Positions 50,768 through 58,900 are shown, numbered from the stretch's first letter. The stretch: 64,000 nucleotides of DNA from Nitrospinaceae bacterium (GCA_029261405.1 JAJDBK010000001.1:1-64000), one strand, 5' to 3'. Numbers and translations are program-made. The notes: a model not told the origin generated them from the letters alone.

Positions 50768-51526
50768 TCATTCAGCGTTATAAGCGCAACGAAACCCGTA
50801 ATCGTTAAAAATCCTTGAGGGGTAGTCCGCCAGACGTGTGGCCGACCTCACGCTCGCCAGCGGTGTCAGCCAGGAGCCGCCTTTGAGAGTTCGTAGCCCC
50901 CGCGCCTCGTCATACCATGTATCGACCCACTCCCAGACTCCACCAGCCATATCGTAGAGGCCAAAAGGGCTTTTCCCCTCTTCAAGCGTAGCCACGGGAG
51001 CGCCACCACCCAAAAGATTGGCCCCGGACGACTCCTGATCGTAGGAGCCGACGGTAAGCCCCGGTTTTTCACCTGCGGAGTCCATATAGATAACGTTTCG
51101 AGGATAAAAATCATTCCCCCAGGGGAATATCAGGCCTTTTGGCCCACGGGCGGCGTACTCCCACTCCACTTCGGTCGGCAGTCGTCCACCAACAGCTTTA
51201 CAGAACCGGTCAGCGTCGTCCCATTGCACGTTAACCGCCGCATATTTTGTCAGGTTTTGGGGAAACGAATGATCCTTGGCAATACTTTTGTATCGCTCGT
51301 TGGTCACTTCGGTAACGTCGATCAAAAAAGCCTCCACAGCAATCTTTTTTGATGGAGTCTCATCTTTATACCAGTCAGGTTTCGCCCTCGCGTCTCCGAG
51401 CTGGGAGGAGAGAGACTCCATGTCGGTTCCGATCAGAGCGGTCCCCGCCGGAATCAAAACCCGACCTTCGGCGCCAAAGGCTATAACGGGAAAAAGGATG
51501 ACAATAATCCCCGCAATCACCCTCAT
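50768..51526 (-). CDS. Secreted SUMF1/FGE-fold protein, non-catalytic type
   Basis: About 252 aa with a signal peptide (MRVIAGIIVILFPVIAFGAE). SUMF1 landmarks: RVLIPAGTALIGTDM, FLIDVTEVTNERYKS, GRLPTEVEWEYAARG, FPWGNDF, LYDMAGGVWEWVDTWY, TLKGGSW, YGFRCAYNAE. The catalytic Cys pair is absent. The ATG at 51526 overlaps the CcmH-like stop as ATGA; the longer frame to 51661 lies in that gene. It is embedded in the cytochrome redox cluster, so an accessory role in that system is likelier than sulfatase activation. Confidence 0.8.
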   Translation of the reverse strand: MRVIAGIIVILFPVIAFGAEGRVLIPAGTALIGTDMESLSSQLGDARAKPDWYKDETPSKKIAVEAFLIDVTEVTNERYKSIAKDHSFPQNLTKYAAVNVQWDDADRFCKAVGGRLPTEVEWEYAARGPKGLIFPWGNDFYPRNVIYMDSAGEKPGLTVGSYDQESSGANLLGGGAPVATLEEGKSPFGLYDMAGGVWEWVDTWYDEARGLRTLKGGSWLTPLASVRSATRLADYPSRIFNDYGFRCAYNAE

Positions 51527-51966
51527 TTTTTCGTAAGCGATTGCAGTTTTTCCTTTCCCATGACAAGAACCGTATTCAGTAGCGCTGTCCAGACAAGTAC
51601 AATCATGCCGAACAACACCATATCCTTGACAGGATATCCTCCCCGGCTGACCTGGTACCATTTTCCGGCGAACCGCTGGGCTGGTGTGAGTAACGATTCC
51701 GATCCATAACGTTTGTAAAAATAAGCGACTATATCATCTTTAGCCAATCCTGCGGTCAGTTTTTCGCCGATCTGGTTCTTCCATTGCAGGCCGCAACTCA
51801 TGTGGCAGTCTTCTAACACCATGGGACATTCGCAAGGGCAGGCAAGCGAGTGGGAGACACCCATAACCGAGTCTGGCGGCGCATTGACAAGAAAGATATA
51901 CTTGGCGCCCATCACCGAGGATACGACTATAAAAGAGACAAGAAGCAGTACCGACTTAGATGTCAT
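51523..51966 (-). CDS. CcmH/NrfF-like protein with cysteine-rich motif
   Basis: 147 aa. N-terminal TM/signal (VLLLVSFIVVSSVMGAKYIF). A Cys-rich stretch CPCECPMVLEDCHMSCG (about 43-59) stands where CcmH/CycL proteins carry LRCxxC. The CcmH-like helices QIGEKLTAGLAKDDIVAYFY and KRYGSESLLTP follow, then a second TM (MVLFGMIVLVWTALLNTVLV). CcmH reduces or escorts apocytochrome c for haem ligation. The five-Cys variant is unusual. It overlaps the preceding gene by 11 bases and precedes the SUMF1-like gene. Confidence 0.65.
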   Translation of the reverse strand: MTSKSVLLLVSFIVVSSVMGAKYIFLVNAPPDSVMGVSHSLACPCECPMVLEDCHMSCGLQWKNQIGEKLTAGLAKDDIVAYFYKRYGSESLLTPAQRFAGKWYQVSRGGYPVKDMVLFGMIVLVWTALLNTVLVMGKEKLQSLTKK

Positions 51967-52699
51967 CGACAGCGTTACCTTTCCTTCTCCGAAAAAACCA
52001 GAGCAAACCTAAGGTAGCCAGCCCCAACACCAGCATTATCTCCCCGGAATTTTCGCTGAAAAGTGATGGTGTCAGCATTGCCGAATACATTTCGTCCACT
52101 GAAGGTTTGATATCTTTCTTGCTGTAGGAGACCTTAATGAACTTCCGCTCTCCGGCCTTGATATCTTTGAAGATAAATTTGTGGTAATTGAAACCATCCT
52201 TTTTGTAGGTCTCGACAGGTGTGGGAGTGACGGTAAACCTCTCCGACCTGTACGGCTCCTGAATATGCGCCTCCAGGGTTTTTACGCTGTTGGTGGTATC
52301 CAGAGGGAAGGAGAACTCCCGTACAGAGTTTTCGCTCACAGTAAAAGGGGCGTACTGATAGTCGATAAAAAAATCTGAGTATGGAAGCTTGATGTTAAGT
52401 TTTGTATCCTCGGCGCCGTAATCGAGCTTGAAAAGCTGGCAGAAATGATGCCCTCCAGGTGAGAGAGAGCATACATCGGTAAGTTTCGTCACTTCTTTTG
52501 GCAGGGTAAACGAAACACTCTTCGGAAACGCGGTTCGGTCTGCGAATTTCCCCTCCTGGATAACCAGTACCGCAGAAGAGTCGTATTCCGGCATGATAGT
52601 AACCTTCATCCTCCCCACTTCGTAAGGTGGTTTACCATCCGCCATCGCATGACCTGAGAAGAGTAGCGTAACAACAGCGACAAGGGCCAGCGCTCTCAT
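51956..52699 (-). CDS. Periplasmic protein with C-terminal membrane anchor, unknown
   Basis: About 247 aa. Signal peptide MRALALVAVVTLLFSGHAMA, a beta-rich domain with a Cys pair (TDVCSLSPGGHHFCQLFKL, near residue 75-90), then a C-terminal TM and basic tail (IMLVLGLATLGLLWFFRRRK). The start overlaps the CcdA-like stop as ATGA; the 347-aa frame upstream lies inside that gene. A CxnC pair with HH could bind metal or take part in thiol exchange. No family recognised. It belongs to the redox cluster. Confidence 0.65.
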   Translation of the reverse strand: MRALALVAVVTLLFSGHAMADGKPPYEVGRMKVTIMPEYDSSAVLVIQEGKFADRTAFPKSVSFTLPKEVTKLTDVCSLSPGGHHFCQLFKLDYGAEDTKLNIKLPYSDFFIDYQYAPFTVSENSVREFSFPLDTTNSVKTLEAHIQEPYRSERFTVTPTPVETYKKDGFNYHKFIFKDIKAGERKFIKVSYSKKDIKPSVDEMYSAMLTPSLFSENSGEIMLVLGLATLGLLWFFRRRKGNAVDDI

Positions 52700-53406
52700 A
52701 ATCCACCCTGCAACACAGCGGGGACAAAACCACCTACCAGCAAGCTTTTGTAGATCGTCATATTGCCGCTGAGAATAAGGAACGAGAATATCAGCAGAAA
52801 AATCCCGCAGACTACTTTCACCACCGTCCGGAACGATTCGTTTGTAATTCCCGCGCAAAACCATGCGACTACCCATGTAACGGCGCCAACAGCGGTGAAA
52901 ACCCCTACCGAGTAGTAGAATAATAGAAGCCCCCCGTCGAGGAGGTAGTCGGGTGAGCGCGATATCGTATAGATTTGCGTCAGGGTCGGGGTGACACACG
53001 GTTTGTACGCGAAGGCCAAGGCTATACCAAAAGCGAAACCAGTCAGGATTCGCCCGATATAGAACGTGAGTTTATTAAGCCGGAATGTCAGGGCGCCGAT
53101 GAAATGGCAACCGAGAAGTCCGATAAAAACACCGCAAAACTGGTTCATTAAACCGTTGTACTGAAACGCCATTTTACCTATCGACGTGGATGGTAATCCC
53201 ATAATCACAAATATGGCGGTAAAACCGATAACAGGAACCAGCGCTATGGAAGTTATGCTGACAACACATCTCTTCTCAATGTAGCTGTTTATCATGGAGG
53301 TTCCAACAACATAGACCAGGTATCCGGGAATAACCTGCATGAGGCAGAATATCCAGATGGAGAAGAAGGATGAGAGTCCTCCGGTGTACGCTTGAAACGA
53401 TGACAT
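52696..53406 (-). CDS. ccdA: CcdA/DsbD-type transmembrane thiol transporter
   Basis: 236 aa with six TM helices. The two functional cysteines of the CcdA family are visible: CLMQVIPGYLVYVVG near the N-terminus (cf. CVLPLLPGYL) and AYKPCVTPTLTQIY in the middle. CcdA carries electrons from cytoplasmic thioredoxin to periplasmic thioredoxin-like proteins for cytochrome c maturation. It starts directly after a TlpA-like gene, its probable partner. Slightly divergent from classical CcdA. Confidence 0.8.
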   Translation of the reverse strand: MSSFQAYTGGLSSFFSIWIFCLMQVIPGYLVYVVGTSMINSYIEKRCVVSITSIALVPVIGFTAIFVIMGLPSTSIGKMAFQYNGLMNQFCGVFIGLLGCHFIGALTFRLNKLTFYIGRILTGFAFGIALAFAYKPCVTPTLTQIYTISRSPDYLLDGGLLLFYYSVGVFTAVGAVTWVVAWFCAGITNESFRTVVKVVCGIFLLIFSFLILSGNMTIYKSLLVGGFVPAVLQGGL

Positions 53407-54018
53407 TTATTGTATCTGTTCAGCCGGATTAATGGTGGATGGCAATATCGCCTCCAGACCGTCGTTTAACTGTTCATATTTATCTATCCGCCCGACATGA
53501 AACGAACGAATGAGACCTTCGCCATCGACAAAAAGAGTGGTAGGGGTGATGGCCACACCCACCTCACGAGCCACCTTTTCACCCCCCTTTGGGGAAGCGG
53601 GGAAAGGCAGGGCGTGTATTTTCACGAACTCTGCCAGTTTCTCTTCGCTGTCCTGAAGACCAATTCCGAGAATTTGCAGTCCGCGCTCAGAATACTCTGC
53701 AAGCGCCCGTTTGATATGGGGCGCAGAAGCGTGCGAACAGGGACACCAGCCCGCGAAAAAGAAATAGATGGCCGGTTTTCCCGCAAAATCTTTTTCAGTA
53801 GCCTCCCCTCCCCCGGCCAGGGCCAGAGAGAAGAAGGGCATTTTATCTCCGACATGCATTATTTTGTTCGCACGGGTCTCAACGGAATGATTTAACAAAC
53901 CATTTAACAGAATTACCGTAGCAATGAGGTAGATAACCGTGTTCAGCTTTTTCGCTCCATCGCCTGTAGACATGGCGTGGGAGGGGGAGGTGAACGTTTC
54001 GGTATCGCTGTAATACAT
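53407..54018 (-). CDS. TlpA/AhpC-TSA-like thioredoxin with CPCS active site
   Basis: 203 aa with an N-terminal TM (VIYLIATVILLNGLL near 28-45), then a redoxin domain: MPFFSLALAGGGEATEKDF, AIYFFFAGWCPCSHASAPHI, ITPTTLFVDGEG. The active site is C-P-C-S rather than C-x-x-C, which would give different redox behaviour. Periplasmic and membrane-anchored. It is followed immediately by ccdA and preceded by a cytochrome c gene 27 bases away. Confidence 0.75.
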   Translation of the reverse strand: MYYSDTETFTSPSHAMSTGDGAKKLNTVIYLIATVILLNGLLNHSVETRANKIMHVGDKMPFFSLALAGGGEATEKDFAGKPAIYFFFAGWCPCSHASAPHIKRALAEYSERGLQILGIGLQDSEEKLAEFVKIHALPFPASPKGGEKVAREVGVAITPTTLFVDGEGLIRSFHVGRIDKYEQLNDGLEAILPSTINPAEQIQ

Positions 54019-54045
54019 CGGTTCTCTTCTTTTTCCGCTACTTTC

Positions 54046-54627
54046 CTACTTTGCCGCAGGGGCGCCTTGCGGATTGTTTTCCGGTTTGCCGAGATTTTTC
54101 TGGGCGCCCTCAAGTCCCGACATGTGACCTATCTTAAGGTCGTCCCGTTGAGAAAGAGCCCATTCGATTTTTCTCTCCTTGACAGGTGTTTTGTAAAGCT
54201 TTGCCAGCAGATCGTAATGCCCTATAAGGGTAAGCATATCCTGCTCCCGAAAATCTTTCTCCCAGTTGCCTATAACGGCGTTCCACACCTGCACTATGGC
54301 AACGGCCTGATGCTCCGTTATGTTATCGAAGTGGATGTTCGGCTTGGTCTGCTTGAAATTATCTATAAAAGTCTGCATATGAGGAACCACCGCTATGAAC
54401 GGAGGGCCGCATCTTGGGCAGTAGAGTTTTATCCGGTCATCGGAGTGGCACTGCGTGCAGATTCTCCTCGCAAGGTCAAACGCTTCAGCGGGGGAATACT
54501 CCATGTAACCATTTGCCTTCGCTTCGCTCAAGACAAGTTTGTTTATCGGATTTGGAATCCAGAGGAGACCAAGGGTAATCATGGCGAAAGACACAACGCC
54601 AATAACGAATACTACTTTTTTACTCAT
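54046..54627 (-). CDS. Membrane-anchored c-type cytochrome with extra CxxC pair
   Basis: About 193 aa with an N-terminal TM (VVFVIGVVSFAMITLGLLWI). Haem motif ICTQCHSDDRIKLYC, followed by CPRCGPPF, a second Cys pair without His that could be a disulfide or metal site. Helical remainder (FDNITEHQAVAIVQVWNAVIG). The ATG at 54627 is preceded by AGGCG; the frame to 54717 runs over the promoter. It is the first gene of the redox cluster, under a sigma-54-like promoter. Confidence 0.75.
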   Translation of the reverse strand: MSKKVVFVIGVVSFAMITLGLLWIPNPINKLVLSEAKANGYMEYSPAEAFDLARRICTQCHSDDRIKLYCPRCGPPFIAVVPHMQTFIDNFKQTKPNIHFDNITEHQAVAIVQVWNAVIGNWEKDFREQDMLTLIGHYDLLAKLYKTPVKERKIEWALSQRDDLKIGHMSGLEGAQKNLGKPENNPQGAPAAK

Positions 54628-54653
54628 TGTGCGCCTAAACAAGCGGGTTAAAC

Positions 54654-54669
54654 AGCAATTTTCAAGCCA
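54654..54669 (-). promoter_or_regulatory. Sigma-54-type promoter for the cytochrome redox cluster
   Basis: The minus-strand site is TGGCTTGAAAATTGCT: TGGC and TTGCT are intact with GG-N10-GC spacing. The expected start is near 54642, 15 bases before the ATG, a short leader. A TCATTCA motif lies at 54710-54716. Confidence 0.6.
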
Positions 54670-54848
54670 CATCGGAATGAAAACCTGACAATTATGCGGA
54701 TTATCAAAGTCATTCAATACCTGTTAGATGAATTATAATCCAGAATGATTCTAAAAAACAAGACGATCTGAATATACCCGAAATCTTCCGATTGCCTGAA
54801 AGAGCCTGAAGAGCCATAATTTGAGGTTCGTTTAACCTGGAGTGATTT

Positions 54849-55919
54849 ATGGGACCGAAAAATATCTGTTTGACAATCTCCGCCCTCCTGTTGGGGGTGG
54901 CCGCTTTTATATACCTGCAGAACTCTTTTACCGCAACCGAAGAGTTTACGCCGGTCAAAGTCGAAGATACCGGCCAAACCTCAAGCCCGGAGAGCGCCCC
55001 CCCGGAGAAGGTAACAAAACTACCTCAAACTCCGGCGGTAATCGCAGAGATAAACGGCGACCCGATATCGAGCAAAATCTACCTGCGACGACTCTCGGAG
55101 GTGATTAAACAGTTTGAAGGCTCAGGAGGTATCGCCCCGGCGGATTTCGAGGATATCAGGAAAGGCGCTTTGGACGGCTTCCTCAACGAGGAGATTCTGA
55201 TCCGGAGAGCCAAGGCGCAAAACATAAGTGTCGATCCGGCCAAAATTGAAGAGAGTCTGAAAGCGGTAAAGAAAAACGTGGCGGACGAAGGTCAGAATTA
55301 TGACGCCCTTCTTATCGCCAGAAACCAGACTGAAGAGCAATACAAGGCGGAGCTTGCGGACCAGCTCATGATCGAAGCTCTGGTAAAGGCGGAAGTTCTC
55401 TCACAAATCAAGGTGACCGATGAAGATATAAAGAGCTATTACGACTCGAACCATGAGCAGTTCGAGGCGCCTGAGACGGTGAAGGTCGCCCATATACTCG
55501 TGGCGGTCAAGAATGACTCGACCGCGGAAGAGAAAGATAACGCCAAGACGAAAGTTAAACGAATAATCGACCTGATGATAGGTGGCGCCGATTTCGGGGA
55601 GCTTGCGAAAAAAGAGAGCGATGACAAGGCTTCGGCGGTCAATGGGGGGGTAATGGAGTTTTTCCCTAGAGGATTAATGGACCCGGCGTTTGAAAAAGCC
55701 GCTTTTGAGACTCAAGTCGGTAAATACTCCAACGTGGTCCTCTCACACTTCGGTTACCACATCATAAAAGTTCTGGGAAAAAAACCGGCCAGTTTGACAC
55801 CGTTTGATGAGGTAAAAGAGGATATCCACCATCAGTTACTCCGGGACAAAACAAACCTTGCGATGGAGGATTACCTCAAATTCCTCAAAGAGGAGATGAA
55901 ACTGAAGGTTCTTATCTGA
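54849..55919 (+). CDS. PpiC/SurA-type peptidyl-prolyl isomerase
   Basis: 356 aa. Signal/anchor helix (ICLTISALLLGVAAFIYLQ), acidic linker, SurA-N-like chaperone region about 65-195 (VIAEINGDPISSKIYLRRL, ALDGFLNEEILIRRAKAQNI), and a rotamase domain about 210-310 (VKVAHILVAVKND, DFGELAKKESDDKASAVNGG, MEFFPRGLMDPAFEKAAF, HFGYHIIKVLGKK). Periplasmic folding helper for outer-membrane or exported proteins. GGAGTG precedes the ATG; TATAAT at 54734-54739 could be its -10. Divergent from the redox cluster. Confidence 0.9.
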   Translation: MGPKNICLTISALLLGVAAFIYLQNSFTATEEFTPVKVEDTGQTSSPESAPPEKVTKLPQTPAVIAEINGDPISSKIYLRRLSEVIKQFEGSGGIAPADFEDIRKGALDGFLNEEILIRRAKAQNISVDPAKIEESLKAVKKNVADEGQNYDALLIARNQTEEQYKAELADQLMIEALVKAEVLSQIKVTDEDIKSYYDSNHEQFEAPETVKVAHILVAVKNDSTAEEKDNAKTKVKRIIDLMIGGADFGELAKKESDDKASAVNGGVMEFFPRGLMDPAFEKAAFETQVGKYSNVVLSHFGYHIIKVLGKKPASLTPFDEVKEDIHHQLLRDKTNLAMEDYLKFLKEEMKLKVLI

Positions 55920-56023
55920 CCAGAATTATTACGGGGGCCACTCAAGAATCGTCCCCGCAATTCAGCTTTCCCCTATGTGCCATTTTTTGTTAGCATGTTT
56001 CAGAATAACAGGTTGAGGGTATA

Positions 56024-56373
56024 ATGCCGACAGCGGTTTCTTTGTTCTCCGGTTGTGGTGGCTCCGACTTTGGAGCCCACAGGGCTGGCTTCGATATATT
56101 GATGGCCAACGACATACTTCCCTACGCAAGGGATGTGTATGTCGTAAATCTGCCCGAAACTGATTATCAGTTGGGTGATGTGTCGAACATCCGCTCCTTT
56201 CCCAAAGCGGATGTCCTTCTGGGTTGCTATCCATGCCAGGGGTTTAGTCAAGGGGGGGTGCGCGACCCGGCGAGGAAAATTAACTATCTTTACCGAGAGT
56301 TTGACAGGGCTTTGCGACAGATCAAGCCAAAGGCTTTTGTAGTCGAGAATGTTTCTGGAATGCGCCGCTCTAG
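56024..56373 (+). pseudogene. dcm: C5-cytosine DNA methyltransferase, truncated
   Basis: N-terminal part of a Dcm-type methyltransferase. Motif I SLFSGCGGSDFGAHRAGF, motif IV with the catalytic Cys GCYPCQGFSQGG, and motif VI VVENVSGM are present. Homology stops at about 56372, exactly where an inverted-repeat element begins, and the frame ends at 56401. The target-recognition domain and motifs VIII-X are absent and are not found on the far side. GAGGG precedes the ATG. Non-functional as a methyltransferase. No restriction gene is nearby, so probably an orphan methylase. Confidence 0.8.
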
Positions 56374-56571
56374 GAGTCTGTCGGACTTGGGGGTTCGTTA
56401 GCGAGTAGTGCGACTACCCCGGGTGGCCCGGCCACAGCGATAACTGTTTTGAGTCAGATTTATTGCGCTTTTGAGGTGTAATCGCCGTGGTCGCGCCACT
56501 TCGCCGAAAAAGGGCGGAAAATCTGGCCAAAACCGTGCTTTTGTAGCAGAATCCCTAAGTCCGACAGGCTC
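56374..56571 (+). mobile_element. 198-bp MITE-like element with 19-bp terminal inverted repeats
   Basis: The left end GAGTCTGTCGGACTTGGGG (56374-56392) and the reverse complement of the right end, GAGCCTGTCGGACTTAGGG (56553-56571), match at 17 of 19 positions. The interior has no transposase. Such ends resemble those of IS1182/IS5-type elements, so it is probably a non-autonomous derivative. No clear target-site duplication is visible. It interrupts the cytosine methyltransferase gene. The spacer 56572-56754 beyond it shows no recognisable gene. Confidence 0.65.
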
Positions 56572-56754
56572 TTGGCTAATGACCAAAAAAATGCCTGACG
56601 ATCTGGTCCGGTCCATGGAGGCTTGTCTGGAGGCTAAGCCTGAGCTGATCGGCTTATCAGCGTAGTGATTGACCGGCTTTCTCCATTACGCATATTGTTT
56701 TTCATGGTGGTTTCCAGCATATTAATTCTGAATCAGGAGATCGGAAGTATAAAA

Positions 56755-58242
56755 TCAGGTTATTGCATACTTCTTTATTCTGTCTACCAGTTGTTTTCTT
56801 GTCAGGCCGAGTTCGCGGGCCGTTTGCGACCTGTTCCACTGGTTTTGCGAGAGGGCTGTCTTTATCTTGTCTATCTCCATCCGCTCAATCCGGGTGACGA
56901 GATTCTCTGATTCGGCCTCCGCTTCGTCATCAGCCGTAACCGCTGGGGAGGACTCGGTCCTGTTGTTAATGAAGACTTCACCCGGAAGGCTCCCCATGGT
57001 GATGATTCCGTTTATGGAGCACAAAGTGGCGTATTCCAGTGCGTTTTCCAGTTGACGTACGTTCCCGGGCCATCTGCAATTGAGAATAGCCGACCTCGCC
57101 TCTCCATCCAGGGAGATGGCTTCTTTCTCGTAAACGGTGGAGAACCTTGCGATAAAATGCTCCGCAAGCTCCATGATATCCTCCCTCCTCTCCCTTAAAG
57201 GGGGGATATGCACGTTCAGGGTATTTATCCTGTAGTAGAGATCTTCGCGGAATCTACCCGCCTTTATCTCTGTCAGCAGGTCGCAGTTGGTTGCGGAGAT
57301 CACCCTCGCCCTGAGTGGAATGGTCTCGTTCCCCCCTACCCGTTCAAACTCCTTCTCCTGCAACACCCGCAACAGCTTGACCTGCAACGGCGCTGGTATC
57401 TCCGAAATCTCGTCGAGGAAAATCGAGCCATCACCAGCAAATTCAAACCTGCCGATCCGTTTGGCGCCCGCTCCGGTGAAAGCCCCCTTCTCGTGACCGA
57501 AAAGTTCGCTTTCCAGAAGTGTCTCCGCATAAGCGCTACAGTTGACCGCCACGAACGGCTCGTTGCGTCTTCCACTTTCGGAATGAACCATCCTGGCGGA
57601 GATCTCCTTGCCTACGCCTGTCTCGCCGGTTATCAGTATCGAAGCGTCGGAAGGAGCGAAGATACGAAGTTTTTCACGAACCACAGAGAGTTTTTCCGAA
57701 TTGCCAAAAAGCCCCCCCTTGCCCCCCTTCTCCTGAAGAATGCTCCTTAAAAACGTATTCTGGTGTTTAAGATCAAGGGTCTCCTTTACCCGAGTTACGG
57801 CTCTCTCGAAATCATTTTTTCCGAACGGTTTGATAATGAAATCGAAAAGCCCGGCCCGGACAGCGTCAATGGCGGTCTCAAGCTCGGCATAGGCTGTCAT
57901 AATCAGAAAGAAAGTATCCGGGCTGACGGTTTTCAGTTTCCTGACAAGTTCGATTCCGTTAATGACAGGCATTCTGTAATCGCTTAAAACGATATCGAAA
58001 TGGCTCGACCCAAACAGGTCGATGGCCTCCATGGGGGACGTAGTCCCGGTGAAGTCGAGGCAATCGAGTTCCAGGCAGTAATCACGCAATACTTCGAGAA
58101 TCGACTCGTCGTCGTCGATCACCAGGAGCGAATATCTTCGATCCGGAATTTTACTCATAGCTTTCTCATCGTTATCCTTTCCCATGGCATGGAAGTCAGA
58201 TTTTAACCTTAAAGTTGATTTTGGAAAATAAAGAACAGACAA
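56755..58242 (-). CDS. NtrC-family sigma-54-dependent response regulator
   Basis: 495 aa from the longest start; the receiver really begins near residue 38, so the ATG at 58158 or 58185 may be the true start. The receiver has DDDES, phospho-acceptor Asp in VLSDYRMPVING and IKPFG. The AAA+ domain has GETGVGKE, ESELFGHEKGAFTGA, IFLDEISEI and FREDLYYRINTLNVHIPPLRER. HTH: WNRSQTARELGLTRKQLVDRI. A complete sigma-54 activator. No kinase is adjacent; the hybrid kinase at 61140 is nearest. It is divergent from an orphan gene that also has a sigma-54-like promoter. Confidence 0.9.
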   Translation of the reverse strand: MSVLYFPKSTLRLKSDFHAMGKDNDEKAMSKIPDRRYSLLVIDDDESILEVLRDYCLELDCLDFTGTTSPMEAIDLFGSSHFDIVLSDYRMPVINGIELVRKLKTVSPDTFFLIMTAYAELETAIDAVRAGLFDFIIKPFGKNDFERAVTRVKETLDLKHQNTFLRSILQEKGGKGGLFGNSEKLSVVREKLRIFAPSDASILITGETGVGKEISARMVHSESGRRNEPFVAVNCSAYAETLLESELFGHEKGAFTGAGAKRIGRFEFAGDGSIFLDEISEIPAPLQVKLLRVLQEKEFERVGGNETIPLRARVISATNCDLLTEIKAGRFREDLYYRINTLNVHIPPLRERREDIMELAEHFIARFSTVYEKEAISLDGEARSAILNCRWPGNVRQLENALEYATLCSINGIITMGSLPGEVFINNRTESSPAVTADDEAEAESENLVTRIERMEIDKIKTALSQNQWNRSQTARELGLTRKQLVDRIKKYAIT

Positions 58243-58312
58243 CCCGGCGCGCGGAGTTCCAAGTCAGCGCATACCTGGTTGTTTTTCATAGCATTAACAA
58301 TCCCCAGCCATC

Positions 58313-58328
58313 GGGCGCGTTTATTGCT
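58313..58328 (+). promoter_or_regulatory. Sigma-54-type promoter for the orphan gene 58359-58760
   Basis: GGGCGCGTTTATTGCT shows GG-N10-GC with CG and TTGCT intact. The expected start is near 58340, 19 bases ahead of the ATG. It lies in the divergent spacer next to an NtrC-type activator gene. Confidence 0.55.
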
Positions 58329-58358
58329 TGTTTATGTTAAATAACCTGAGCCGGAAAT

Positions 58359-58760
58359 ATGCAACGCGATAAACGACCTGTAACACTGATTGTTAACCGA
58401 TATGGCGGTAGCCTGGAGACTTTACGGTCGAGACTTGACGAATGGAACATCCCTGTGGTTCTCCATAACGGGAACGTTACCATTGGTGAAATTTTCCTCT
58501 CCATAAAGGAGATCGGCTCATGTTCCACACTGATAATAGACTCCAAATCTCTCGACCTGTTAGGTGGCGAAGATCTCGTGGAAAAACTGGGTGAAATACC
58601 GGTTCTGCGAATAAATGTAACCTATCCTGTAATCAGGTACAAAAACGAGCTTATCTTCGATCTGAACAGCCGTTATGAATCGAACCTCTTCGGCCATCTG
58701 CTCTACAACCTCGAAGCGAACTGCGGAGATATGTCTATTCCGAATAACAGTGTCGCATAA
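58359..58760 (+). CDS. Orphan cytoplasmic protein, possible receiver-like fold
   Basis: 133 aa with no signal or TM segment. Alternating beta strands and helices (RPVTLIVNRYGGSLETLRSRL, IPVVLHNGNVTIGEIFLSI, CSTLIIDSKSLDLLGGEDLV, IPVLRINVTYPVI) resemble a flavodoxin/receiver-like fold without a recognisable phospho-Asp pocket. It stands between a divergent NtrC regulator and a chemoreceptor gene. No family is recognised. A pseudo-receiver or adaptor role is a guess. Confidence 0.55.
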   Translation: MQRDKRPVTLIVNRYGGSLETLRSRLDEWNIPVVLHNGNVTIGEIFLSIKEIGSCSTLIIDSKSLDLLGGEDLVEKLGEIPVLRINVTYPVIRYKNELIFDLNSRYESNLFGHLLYNLEANCGDMSIPNNSVA

Positions 58761-58900
58761 TCAGAAAGTCCCTGAATCCTCTGGTTGTTTGAGGTTTTCT
58801 CCAGAAACGCGCTTCATCTGACAGTATACCGTTTCAGGCCAATTCTTTATATAGTTCATTCTGGACAGCGGTACAAGACAGTGTTATCTTCAAATATCAT

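Noticed and set aside
56398-56616. 72-aa ORF antisense across the MITE
   Set aside because: It runs over the element boundary and looks like a spurious frame that recurs in repeat DNA.
58291-58304. Minus-strand sigma-54-like site for the NtrC gene at 56755
   Set aside because: Spacing is right but the -12 box reads ATGC and the -24 box is poor.
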